Source: Bacteroidota bacterium (GTDB lineage: Bacteria > Bacteroidota > Bacteroidia > Chitinophagales > Chitinophagaceae). Taken from it: 10,522 nt of DNA. The position numbers and the translations under genes were made by a program. The DNA lies in contig JAEZDR010000184.1 in NCBI GenBank assembly GCA_023433265.1, forward strand, positions 1 to 10,522, read 5' to 3'. The number at the start of each line of letters is the position of its first letter. Within the stretch, counting starts at the first letter, position 1. The notes beneath the pieces are model-generated. The model saw only the letters and a program-made list of their open reading frames with translations, had not been told where the DNA came from and did not search any database. Positions 1-5,744 of this stretch are shown here, one piece after another.

Positions 1-6
1 AATAAT

Positions 7-37
7 CGGGAACAAACGGGAACAAAACGGAACGAAT
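7..37. repeat. Degenerate ~10-bp tandem repeat, about 3 units
   Basis: Units CGGGAACAAA (7-16), CGGGAACAAAA (17-27) and CGGAACGAAT (28-37) follow each other, and a further GGGAAAG follows. The array may continue beyond the left edge of the window. Its function is unknown. Confidence 0.5.
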
Positions 38-90
38 GGGAAAGTAGGTTTGGGGTGGATGTATGTTTGGGGGAAAAGGGGGAAAAGATG

Positions 91-111
91 AGTACTTAGT
101 ACTTAGTACAA
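91..111. repeat. Heptamer tandem repeat AGTACTT x3
   Basis: AGTACTT occurs at 91-97 and 98-104 and is followed by AGTACAA at 105-111. AGTACT is itself palindromic. The 7-bp period is the same as in the arrays at 3602-3650 and 10139-10168, although the unit differs. Confidence 0.5.
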
Positions 112-250
112 AGATTATAGACAGGACCGTTTTGGAAATAGGTTTAAGAGGGCGGTGGAGACTAGGTAAATGTAGGTTGTTCGTTTCTGTTGTAGAGATG
201 TCGGTCCTTCGGAGCTTGTGCTGTGAAGCTTTCGTCATCATAGGGCGAAA

Positions 251-303
251 GATCCCTCCGTCTCGCGCGCATGTTGCATGCGTGAGCGCGCTCCGGTCGG
301 GAC
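251..303. repeat. GC-rich inverted repeat, REP-like
   Basis: A central hairpin CGCATG / CATGCG (268-273 with 277-282, loop TTG) is flanked by GCGCGC blocks at 265-270 and 286-291. Outer arms TCCC (253-256) and GGGA (299-302) are also complementary. The flanking text (AAAGATCCCTCCG on the left, CGGTCGGGAC on the right) resembles the GGATC...CGGGATGAC style of dispersed intergenic palindromes common in many bacteria. That resemblance is from memory and could not be searched here. Confidence 0.35.
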
Positions 304-379
304 GCTGGCTTAGATTGATAAATGGCAATAGCTGCTTCCGTTAGACCTGATCCGGCACATCAGCAGCTTCGGCACCTCC

Positions 380-500
380 CTGTAAAGTTTTTTCAGTAAA
401 AAACAGCAACGCGTAAAGCTTATTCAGGATTATCATCCGCCGCTTTAGACCAATCATAGGGATAACGTTTATACTGTAAGGTTTTTCAGTAAAACACACC
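380..500. repeat. Pair of direct repeats with CAGT-centred mini-hairpins
   Basis: CTGTAA followed by a T-run, CAGT and an A-run appears at 380-404 and again at 474-495, about 94 bp apart. In the first copy GTTTTTT pairs with AAAAAAC around CAGT. In the second, GTTTT pairs with AAAAC. The two copies share about 20 positions with a few indels. Role unknown. Confidence 0.45.
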
Positions 501-515
501 CTGTTTCCTTAAGTC

Positions 516-614
516 TATCTCTGCCCGATCTCTGCCCTATCTCTGGGTACTCTCTGGGGCCTCCTTGGGTACTCTCTGGGGTATCTCTGGGGTCTCTCTG
601 GGTTCTCTCTGGGT
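516..614. repeat. Nine-unit, exact 11-bp tandem array
   Basis: This stretch divides without any indel into nine 11-bp units starting at 516, 527, 538, 549, 560, 571, 582, 593 and 604. The consensus is about TATCTCTGGGG. Units 4 and 6 are identical, units 8 and 9 are identical, and units 1-2 end in GCCC where the others end in GGGK. One strand is pyrimidine/G-rich. There are no spacers, so this is not a CRISPR. A period of 11 is close to one DNA helical turn and is not a multiple of three, which argues against a coding repeat. Confidence 0.85.
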
Positions 615-650
615 TCGCACTCAAGTCAGGCTAACCTTACCGTATTTTTT

Positions 651-674
651 GCCGGCCCCACGAAAAAAGCCGGC
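651..674. repeat. GCCGGC inverted repeat beside T/A runs
   Basis: GCCGGC at 651-656 and 669-674 can pair around a 12-nt loop. A T-run precedes the left arm and an A-run lies in the loop. It could act as a weak terminator-like hairpin on the minus strand, but there is no long U-tract directly after the stem and no gene ends nearby. Confidence 0.35.
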
Positions 675-684
675 TTCCCGCAAC

Positions 685-717
685 AGTGACTCCGTAGTGA
701 TTCCGATATGACTCCGC
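685..717. repeat. Three-unit 11-bp tandem repeat
   Basis: The units are AGTGACTCCGT (685-695), AGTGATTCCGA (696-706) and TATGACTCCGC (707-717). The period equals that of the arrays at 516-614 and 883-926, but the unit sequence differs. Confidence 0.6.
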
Positions 718-882
718 CAGAAAGCCGACTTTTGGCTGTTATATGGATTTTACTAATGTGTGCTGCGGCGGTTGGAAATTGGGCTTCGGAGGACAGAGAT
801 TGCTTTCCCGATAACGGTCCCTTCGTTTCTCCGCTTCGCAAGGATTAGCTGTTTGAAGGGCTTCTAACGCTCTTGCCACACG

Positions 883-924
883 CTTGCCTCGGACTTGCCT
901 CGGACTAGCCTCGGACTTGCCCCC
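883..924. repeat. 11-bp tandem repeat CTTGCCTCGGA, about four units
   Basis: CTTGCCTCGGA occurs at 883-893 and 894-904, then CTAGCCTCGGA at 905-915 and a partial CTTGCC unit from 916. A related CTTGCCACACG sequence at 872-882 may be an older unit. The array runs directly into the hairpin at 921-947. Confidence 0.75.
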
Positions 925-947
925 CAAAAACGGGTTGTTTTTGGGGG
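921..947. other. Perfect 11-bp-stem hairpin
   Basis: CCCCCAAAAAC (921-931) pairs perfectly with GTTTTTGGGGG (937-947) around the loop GGGTT. It abuts the 11-bp array. On neither strand is the stem followed by a T-run, so it is not a classical intrinsic terminator. It is about 150 bp beyond the end of the minus-strand lipoprotein gene and could still protect or end its transcript. On that strand it also reads as a hairpin, because the stem is perfect. Confidence 0.6.
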
Positions 948-1098
948 AGATGGAGAAGGTGCGCCTGCGGGTGAAGAGAGGGCGCCGGATGCTTCCATGC
1001 AGAGCGAGACAGTACTCCTTTGCTCACCATCTGTTTGATGAAGCGTTATGCTATGGCTTCGTATCGGGCTTGCTGGTAGCGTCTTGGCTTCACTTGCT

Positions 1099-1377
1099 CT
1101 AGCGTCTGCCGGAGGCTGCACCGCCGCCACCAATCACCATCAGGCCAAACAGGTAGCCCAGCCAATAGAAGAAACCGGTGTTATTGACAGCGTAGAGACC
1201 CACGTCCATGCTAAACATTTTTCCGATGACAGCAAAGATGCAGAGGAAGCCATGCAGCACACCATAGAGGAAGCCATAGGTTTTGTCGGTGCTGCCTGCC
1301 GGCGCGCAGGAGAAGAGAGAAGTTATTACTATCACTGTAAGGATAGAAAGAAACAAACGTTGCTTTTTCATGCGCAT
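1099..1377 (-). CDS. Small predicted lipoprotein / membrane protein, function unknown
   Basis: This encodes 92 residues. The start MRMKKQRLF is followed by a hydrophobic stretch (about residues 8-22) and a lipobox LFSC with Cys24, so lipid attachment at the outer face of the inner membrane, or transfer to the outer membrane, is likely. Two further hydrophobic segments (about 35-55 and 69-83) flank the conserved-looking YAVNNTG (62-68). Small proteins of this kind (signal peptide, GFLxGxxHGF, YAxNNTG) recur in unrelated bacteria as conserved hypotheticals. That is from memory, and no function is known to me. The second Met (residue 3) is an equally good start. The gene lies 76 bp downstream of the MORN-like gene on the same strand and may share its transcript. 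The tail GGGGAASGRR is short and low in complexity. Confidence 0.75.
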   Translation of the reverse strand: MRMKKQRLFLSILTVIVITSLFSCAPAGSTDKTYGFLYGVLHGFLCIFAVIGKMFSMDVGLYAVNNTGFFYWLGYLFGLMVIGGGGAASGRR

Positions 1378-1453
1378 AGTTTAGGTTTTAGAGCAAAGCC
1401 AAAGGTCTGCCCTTAAAATCAATTTTAAAATCCCAATTCCCGATCCACTACTC

Positions 1454-3481
1454 TTACCACACACTCGTCCTTATCCACGCATGACCGCGGCAGGCAGTGC
1501 AGGGCGCTTTACGTACCGTTGTCTTTGTGCGATACACCCTTTGATAAACAACCAGTCCCAGCACCGGCTTCCAGGTTTCGGTGGTGGTGCGCTGCGCTTT
1601 ATCGTAGCCACCCTCACCGCCACATGCGGAGCAGAGTGTATATCGCTCGCTTGAAAATGTTGCTGCGTGGTCAAACTCGCTGGTCCACACAACTTCCTGC
1701 TGCACCAGTTCATCTACCTTGCCCGGCCTTGTTCTTTTTGCGACAAGGTATTTGCCGGTGTTGCAATCGTAGTTAAGCAATATCGTTTGCCAATTGCCCG
1801 AAGTGGCTATCCTGCCGCCTACTTTGTCGAGCAGTTGCTTTCCTATTCCGCAGGGCGAATTGGCTGCATCCAGCTTTGCCTGTTTTTCCCTTTCAATCCT
1901 GTCGCGCTCCATCCATCTCGTTGTTTCCGCCCGAATTTCCATCGTCTTTCGTACATCTGCGAGGTAACGGTTGATGAGGGAATCCGGAACCTTCATACAG
2001 GTAAATGGCTGTTTTTTCACCGCGGTTAAATCTGCTTCGGTTAACTCAGCTTCATCTATCAGCGCTCGAATGCCCCCTTGTGCCGGCCAGGTAGTGTAGT
2101 AAACTGCTAAAGGCTCTCCATTGGGTTTTACCCTGGCCATCCAGCCTTTTTCTATGCCGTCGACAAAGTGCTTGATGTAAGTTTCCTGTTTGGGACGTAT
2201 GGCGTGAATGGTAGCACAGCCCTGCAGTTTATCCTTTTCAAATTTACCTTCTGTTACCAGGGCATTCTCCACATGATAGGCTTCAGGAAGTACCCTCGCA
2301 GAACTTTGCAATGGGTGACGGAAACGCAGGCGCTCATAGCCTGTGGAACCGGTTTGTTGTATGCCGGCTGTGAATATTCCTTCTGCTACGCCGCAACTCC
2401 AGTTATACCAGTGGTAGTTATTACGTAAAGTTTTATTTTCAGTTACCTGGAAGCTATAACAAAACCCCTCAGGCTTACCCTCTGCAAGCTTGCCATAAAA
2501 CAGGTTATCCTTTCGCCAGTACCAACCGGCTGCTCCCTGACCTTGTAATGCCGTGGCCTCCAGGTTTTGTCCTTTCAATTGATACCCGATAAGGTTATTG
2601 GTGTCCGGGATATTGAAGCCGCCGGTGGGCAGCGCTATGGGCAATTCTTCTATAAGCGAACCCAAAACCCAGGAGCCTGATTTCTTTGCATTGCCTTTAG
2701 TCCACACTCCCGGCCCGTGGTGCTTTGCAGCAAACAAAGCTCCCTGGTAAACCGATCCGTCTGTATAAACCATCTTTCCCGCCAAAGGAGATCCGTTAAA
2801 CTGAGTAAAGCCTTCGAAGCTCTTCCTGCCGGTGGAAGGGTGGTAGTTTATGCTGGCCCATAATGCGTTTCCATAGTTGTAAATTCCCGTTCTGCTAATT
2901 ACGGAGTCCTTCTTCATGTTGGCAGTATAAAAGTCCGTGGCCCTTCCATGCAAAACATATTCCTGCACGAGCTTCGCCCAATTGGTTATGGCAAGGGCGT
3001 CACCTTCCGCTACAAGGTAGAGATCAACATTTTCACCGCTGCTGAAATCGGGAACCGGTTTAAGCGGAACATACCGAAAACCTTCCTTAACGTCGCCCTC
3101 CCGCTGCAGGTCCATCTCAATCCTAAATATTTTACCGTTGAAGCTATTGCCCCCCTGGCTGAACTTTCCTTTAAACACCAGCATTTCCATCGGCAGTTTA
3201 TCATTGGTGGCAGAGATAAATCCCCATTGTTTCAGGTTGATGAAAACGCCTTCCCCGTCTTTGCAGTCTCCACTAATGCAGCCGGCAGTATCAATGCCGA
3301 GTACATTTTGATTGGGTAAGCCTTTAAGGTCATTGAAGGTGGGGTAGAAGTTTCTTGTTTTTACCTGCCCCCTTGCCAAAACCGGAAATGCGGTTGCGAT
3401 GAAAATAAGGACAGCAATGACAGCCAGGGACGTAGTAGTCTTGTGTTTGATGTGGAGCCTGTACAAAGAGAAATGTGTCAT
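1454..3481 (-). CDS. Exported MORN-like repeat protein with C-terminal double CxxC motif
   Basis: This encodes 675 residues. A basic N-terminus and hydrophobic core (about residues 16-36, ending near PVLARG) form a signal peptide, so the protein is exported or anchored in the envelope. Residues 67-80 (CISGDCKDGEGVF) resemble the opening of Bacteroidota MORN proteins. Further MORN-like pieces lie at about 236-275 (GKMVYTDGSVYQG with HGPGVW), 326-345 and 405-426. The repeats are irregular and widely spaced. Residues 500-545 are charged and probably helical. The C-terminus carries C617xxC620GGEGG and C661xxC664RG, spaced like one zinc-binding unit and similar to the CxxCxGxG motifs of DnaJ. MORN repeats usually mediate membrane or protein contacts. 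No enzymatic motif is visible and I cannot name a role. The direct repeat GATTTATAT sits just upstream of the start. Confidence 0.8.
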   Translation of the reverse strand: MTHFSLYRLHIKHKTTTSLAVIAVLIFIATAFPVLARGQVKTRNFYPTFNDLKGLPNQNVLGIDTAGCISGDCKDGEGVFINLKQWGFISATNDKLPMEMLVFKGKFSQGGNSFNGKIFRIEMDLQREGDVKEGFRYVPLKPVPDFSSGENVDLYLVAEGDALAITNWAKLVQEYVLHGRATDFYTANMKKDSVISRTGIYNYGNALWASINYHPSTGRKSFEGFTQFNGSPLAGKMVYTDGSVYQGALFAAKHHGPGVWTKGNAKKSGSWVLGSLIEELPIALPTGGFNIPDTNNLIGYQLKGQNLEATALQGQGAAGWYWRKDNLFYGKLAEGKPEGFCYSFQVTENKTLRNNYHWYNWSCGVAEGIFTAGIQQTGSTGYERLRFRHPLQSSARVLPEAYHVENALVTEGKFEKDKLQGCATIHAIRPKQETYIKHFVDGIEKGWMARVKPNGEPLAVYYTTWPAQGGIRALIDEAELTEADLTAVKKQPFTCMKVPDSLINRYLADVRKTMEIRAETTRWMERDRIEREKQAKLDAANSPCGIGKQLLDKVGGRIATSGNWQTILLNYDCNTGKYLVAKRTRPGKVDELVQQEVVWTSEFDHAATFSSERYTLCSACGGEGGYDKAQRTTTETWKPVLGLVVYQRVYRTKTTVRKAPCTACRGHAWIRTSVW

Positions 3482-3497
3482 AAGCTTTGCGGGAAAA

Positions 3498-3526
3498 ATA
3501 TAAATCTAGGAAATTCGATATAAATC
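3498..3526 (-). promoter_or_regulatory. Candidate promoter/operator of the MORN-like gene
   Basis: On the minus strand GATTTATAT occurs twice, exactly 20 bp apart (3526-3518 and 3506-3498), which is roughly two helical turns. The gene-proximal copy runs into TATATTTT, 7 of 8 matches to the Bacteroidota -7 box TAnnTTTG, about 15 nt before the ATG. No convincing -33 TTG is present, so this is only a candidate. Confidence 0.25.
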
Positions 3527-3601
3527 CGCCTTCCATTGCTTTTTCATAGCCATAGGTGATTGTTATCAAGCAGGCTTCGGCTTGCAGCCTAAAACACATT
3601 T

Positions 3602-3650
3602 CCCATTGCCTCTTCGCCATTCCTATTGCCTATTCCCTATTGCCCCTGCC
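3602..3650. repeat. Heptamer tandem array overlapping a gene end
   Basis: Seven consecutive 7-bp blocks can be read (CCCATTG, CCTCTTC, GCCATTC, CTATTGC, CTATTCC, CTATTGC, CCCTGCC). The middle ones are close copies of CTATTSC. On the minus strand the units read SCAATAG/GGAATAG, and one of them supplies the TAG stop of the DUF421 gene at 3630-3632. A similar array lies at 10139-10168. Confidence 0.65.
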
Positions 3651-4352
3651 TTCCGCCTCCATCCATTCCTTGCCTTCACAAAGCTCGCAGGCGGCGGGCG
3701 TTTCATTCGCTTTCAGCGGGCGCGCATGGCCGCAGCGGAGGCAACAATAGATGCCTTCTTTTGCCGCTGATCCACCTTCTTTAATGATGGCGGATTCGTC
3801 CAGCATGTTTTCAGGCATAACGGTGAGGCCCGGTTTTATATCGGGTTTGTCATTAAACATCACCGATATCTTTCCGGAAGTTTCAAAGAAGGCGCGTTTA
3901 ACCTCGCCGAGGTGTTGTATATCTTTCTGCCGCAGCGACCTTAGCAAATCTTCTTTCGATACGTTGTTATTGTCGAGGCACCTCACGTCTATAACGCCGT
4001 TTTCTACAATGAGGCTGGGCTTGCCTTCGAGGAAGGCTTCTGCTTTTTTGTTTTTATTGATAAACCATTCTGTACCGCGCTGGAATAGTGTAACGGTTGT
4101 AATGGCTGCCATACCATGTAGGATGGGTACGTCATCATAAAACATAGGGTCGCCTACGGCTGATCCGAAAGCAATGATGATGGCGAGCTCCAGCATAGAC
4201 AACTGTCCCATTTCCCTCTTGCCCAGCAGGCGCAAAAGAAGGATGGTATAGCCATACATAATGAGCGTACGAAATACAATTTCCAGGAGAAAAAGGGGAG
4301 GAGCGTCCCCGATAAAAATGCGGTGAAGGTCAAATACCTTTATTTCTTCCAC
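3630..4352 (-). CDS. DUF421 (YetF-like) membrane protein with zinc-ribbon-like tail
   Basis: From the chosen GTG at 4350-4352 this is 240 residues. The family signature is clear: EIVFRTLIMYGYTILLLRLLGKREMGQLS (24-52), then LAIIIAFGSAVGDPMFY (56-72) and PILHGM (76-81), giving about three membrane segments. A cytosolic domain follows that includes FLEGKPSLIVENG. The family is widespread in inner membranes and poorly understood. An unusual extra tail (about 199-240) has C204xxC207GH and C222xxC225, the spacing of a rubredoxin-like or zinc-ribbon knuckle pair. The frame stays open to a TTG at 4427, but the 25 extra residues do not look like family sequence, whereas VEEIKVFDLHRIFIGD is the usual beginning, so I prefer GTG. 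No Shine-Dalgarno supports either start. The last codons and the stop lie inside a heptamer repeat. Confidence 0.85.
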   Translation of the reverse strand: MEEIKVFDLHRIFIGDAPPLFLLEIVFRTLIMYGYTILLLRLLGKREMGQLSMLELAIIIAFGSAVGDPMFYDDVPILHGMAAITTVTLFQRGTEWFINKNKKAEAFLEGKPSLIVENGVIDVRCLDNNNVSKEDLLRSLRQKDIQHLGEVKRAFFETSGKISVMFNDKPDIKPGLTVMPENMLDESAIIKEGGSAAKEGIYCCLRCGHARPLKANETPAACELCEGKEWMEAEGRGNRE

Positions 4353-4579
4353 CTTGGCTTTTAGGGATACTATTGCAAAAAGCGGGCAATTTTGGTTTAT
4401 AGCAATGCTGATGCAATGCAGTAACAAGCGTGGTAAGTGAAGGGCATATCAATATTCTGTCGCTGCCAAGCTACCTTCACTCTTCTCTTTCTATCGGTTG
4501 ATACAAAAAGGACAACTAAAACGGAGATGATTCATCCCTTGTTCTGCTTATGATTTGACCTGCTGTGGGTGCAAAACAT

Positions 4580-4972
4580 TTAGGCCACCTGGTTAACCTC
4601 GTCGGTGTTTAAGCCCATTAATCCCGAGTAAGTCTTGTTTAGTTCAAACTCGTCGAGCGGCTTTGCCAGTACTACATCAGCTTCCAAAATGGTGCTGCGT
4701 GCGGGATGTGTATCCGGAACTACTAAAACAATCGGGATGCGGCCATAGGTATCATGGTTTTTAAGGAAACGGCAAATGTCCCTGCCATCTATATTAGGCA
4801 CCTGGATGCCTGATATTACAACGTCGGGTTTGATATCCCTAACCGCTTCCAGCAACTGCTTATATCCGTCAGTACAAGTGAAGTTTGTAACAATGCAACC
4901 TTTTGCTTCCAGGAAGGTGGTAAGCTTGGTTACTACCTTCTGGTCATTTTCAAGAATTAATACCCTTTTCAT
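4580..4972 (-). CDS. Stand-alone pseudo-receiver (response-regulator) domain protein
   Basis: This encodes 130 residues covering a single CheY-like receiver fold and nothing else. The alternating beta/alpha pattern is clear: VLILEND (4-10), PDVVISGIQVPNIDG (49-63), IPIVLVVPD (79-87) and VVLAKPLDE (100-108). The conserved Lys of the KP motif (K104) is kept, but the phosphoacceptor Asp is replaced by Gly55 (GGC, where GAC would give Asp). The acidic pair near the N-terminus is E8-N9 rather than D-D, and the Thr/Ser at the end of beta-4 is Val or Pro. It is therefore unlikely to be phosphorylated in the usual way and may work as a protein-protein docking or dominant partner. It follows the PAS gene by 53 bp on the same strand, so the two are likely co-transcribed. 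A decaying receiver is the alternative. Confidence 0.85.
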   Translation of the reverse strand: MKRVLILENDQKVVTKLTTFLEAKGCIVTNFTCTDGYKQLLEAVRDIKPDVVISGIQVPNIDGRDICRFLKNHDTYGRIPIVLVVPDTHPARSTILEADVVLAKPLDEFELNKTYSGLMGLNTDEVNQVA

Positions 4973-5025
4973 TTTCCAAAGACATACAAAATTAAAAAAT
5001 CAAGTTTACTTAATCAGCACCTTTC

Positions 5026-5439
5026 TCAGGCAATGCCCGGTGCCAATTCGCGGGTTAGTTTGGTAAAACCAACCACCTGTTTTGTTTCATCGTGTATGGC
5101 GGTAATTACAATACTGCCTAAAAACACACTACCATCTTTTCTAAGCCTGCGGCCTACATGTTCGGCCCGGCCTTGTAACATGGCAACACTTATTAACTTT
5201 TCCGGTAAACGCTGCTGCCTGTCGCCTGGCAGGTAAAAGAGCCGGAAATGTTGTCCAATAATTTCCTCAGAACGGTAGCCTTTCAGCTTCTGCACCCCTT
5301 CGTTCCACGTAAGGATGGTGCCGTCCACGTCCAGTAGAACCAATTCGCTGTCGTCGCCCTCGGTGGTGTTTGCAGTACACAGTTGCAGCAATCTTGCAAC
5401 TTTCTGCAAGTCCATCGTAATCATAGCCTCTGCTTGCAT
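5026..5439 (-). CDS. Orphan PAS-domain protein
   Basis: This encodes 137 residues. One PAS domain fills about residues 30-133. It has the typical blocks LVLLDVDGTILTWNEGVQKLKGY, EEIIGQHFRLFY, a GR-x-E block, RLRKDGSVFLGSIVITAI and a final VGFTKLTREL. Blocks of this type are usual in sensor histidine kinases, diguanylate cyclases and hybrid kinases, where the sequence after TRDLT leads straight into an output domain. Here the gene stops five residues later, so no kinase, cyclase or DNA-binding domain is present. The N-terminal 30 residues are polar and helical, with no membrane segment, so it should be cytoplasmic. Ligand unknown. It may pass its signal through binding to the downstream receiver-like protein or to kinases elsewhere. 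A truncated kinase remnant is possible. Confidence 0.88.
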   Translation of the reverse strand: MQAEAMITMDLQKVARLLQLCTANTTEGDDSELVLLDVDGTILTWNEGVQKLKGYRSEEIIGQHFRLFYLPGDRQQRLPEKLISVAMLQGRAEHVGRRLRKDGSVFLGSIVITAIHDETKQVVGFTKLTRELAPGIA

Positions 5440-5617
5440 AAATAAGTTTAATCCGGAAGTAGCTGCGCGCCTGACGTTTTAAAGCCTAACGGGTATCCAT
5501 TTACGTTACCTGCCGGGGATGAATAAATCTGTAAGTTTTGGGTAAATGGCGGGTATAGGGGGCAAAAATTACACCCACGACGGCTAAAAATTGTTAAACC
5601 CCACATAGTACTGCTTG

Positions 5618-5641
5618 TTGATCAATAGCGTTAATATTAAC
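5618..5641. promoter_or_regulatory. Two adjacent palindromes, possible operator
   Basis: TTGATCAA (8 bp, perfect) and GTTAATATTAAC (12 bp, perfect) lie four bases apart. They sit about 50-75 bp upstream of the thrS -33 element and about 180 bp upstream of the PAS start, a position suitable for a transcription factor acting on either gene. No known binding consensus is claimed. Confidence 0.3.
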
Positions 5642-5691
5642 TTTTTGAACCAAATGCTTCTCCCACCGTTTTCCTTCCCGTCCGGGGGTTC

Positions 5692-5720
5692 TTGCCTCTC
5701 ACGCCCTTTCACTACCTTTG
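5692..5720 (+). promoter_or_regulatory. thrS promoter (Bacteroidota type)
   Basis: TTG at 5692-5694 and TACCTTTG at 5713-5720 are separated by 18 nt. TACCTTTG matches the Bacteroidota -7 consensus TAnnTTTG at every fixed position. Transcription should begin near 5725-5728, giving a leader of only about 17-20 nt before the ATG at 5745. This rules out the in-frame TTG at 5718 as a start, since it lies inside the promoter. Confidence 0.65.
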
Positions 5721-5744
5721 CCGCCAAATTTCTCGTTCCCTTAT

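Larger units (their letters stand above)
1..1098. other. Gene-free, repeat-rich intergenic region
   Basis: No reading frame here has recognisable protein character. The frames that are open translate through short tandem repeats and hairpins, and overlapping frames on both strands are equally unconvincing. Reading left to right it holds a degenerate 10-bp repeat, a heptamer repeat, a GC-rich inverted repeat, a pair of CAGT-centred mini-hairpins, a nine-unit 11-bp array, a GCCGGC inverted repeat, two further 11-bp arrays and an 11-bp-stem hairpin. From about 948 to 1098 I see nothing specific. The left edge could still contain the last few codons of a gene outside the window (frame 1 stays open to about position 99), but nothing supports this. 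Confidence 0.7.
5440..5744. other. Divergent intergenic region between PAS gene and thrS
   Basis: This is 305 bp of AT-rich non-coding DNA between the PAS gene (minus) and thrS (plus). It contains two perfect palindromes, TTGATCAA (5618-5625) and GTTAATATTAAC (5630-5641), and the thrS promoter at 5692-5720. I find no good promoter match on the minus strand for the PAS gene, no T-box-like leader and no attenuator before thrS. Confidence 0.6.

Noticed and set aside
63..344. Plus-strand open frame of 93 codons
   Set aside because: It runs through the heptamer repeat and the REP-like palindrome, and the protein has no recognisable domain or composition.
516..614. CRISPR array
   Set aside because: The 11-bp units follow each other without spacers, and no cas genes are present.
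921..947. Classical intrinsic terminator
   Set aside because: No T-run follows the stem on either strand.
864..1133. Minus-strand open frame of 89 codons
   Set aside because: It translates the 11-bp array and hairpin and overlaps the end of the credible lipoprotein gene. Pro/Ser/Ala-rich shadow.
1048..1416. Plus-strand open frame of 122 codons
   Set aside because: It is antisense to the lipoprotein gene, which has a signal peptide, lipobox and membrane segments.
3751..4140. Plus-strand open frame of 129 codons
   Set aside because: Antisense shadow of the DUF421 gene.
4353..4427. TTG start 25 codons upstream for the DUF421 gene
   Set aside because: The extra residues do not resemble the family N-terminus. 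The GTG at 4352 fits it, though neither start has a clear ribosome-binding site.
4973..5025. Separate promoter for the receiver gene (TGTCTTTG close to its ATG)
   Set aside because: One mismatch in the TA of the -7 box, and the nearest TTG is only 16 nt away. Too weak to call.
5718..5744. Upstream TTG start for thrS
   Set aside because: The codon is the last three bases of the -7 box TACCTTTG. ATG 5745 gives the usual N-terminus, with H73/H77 numbering like E. coli.
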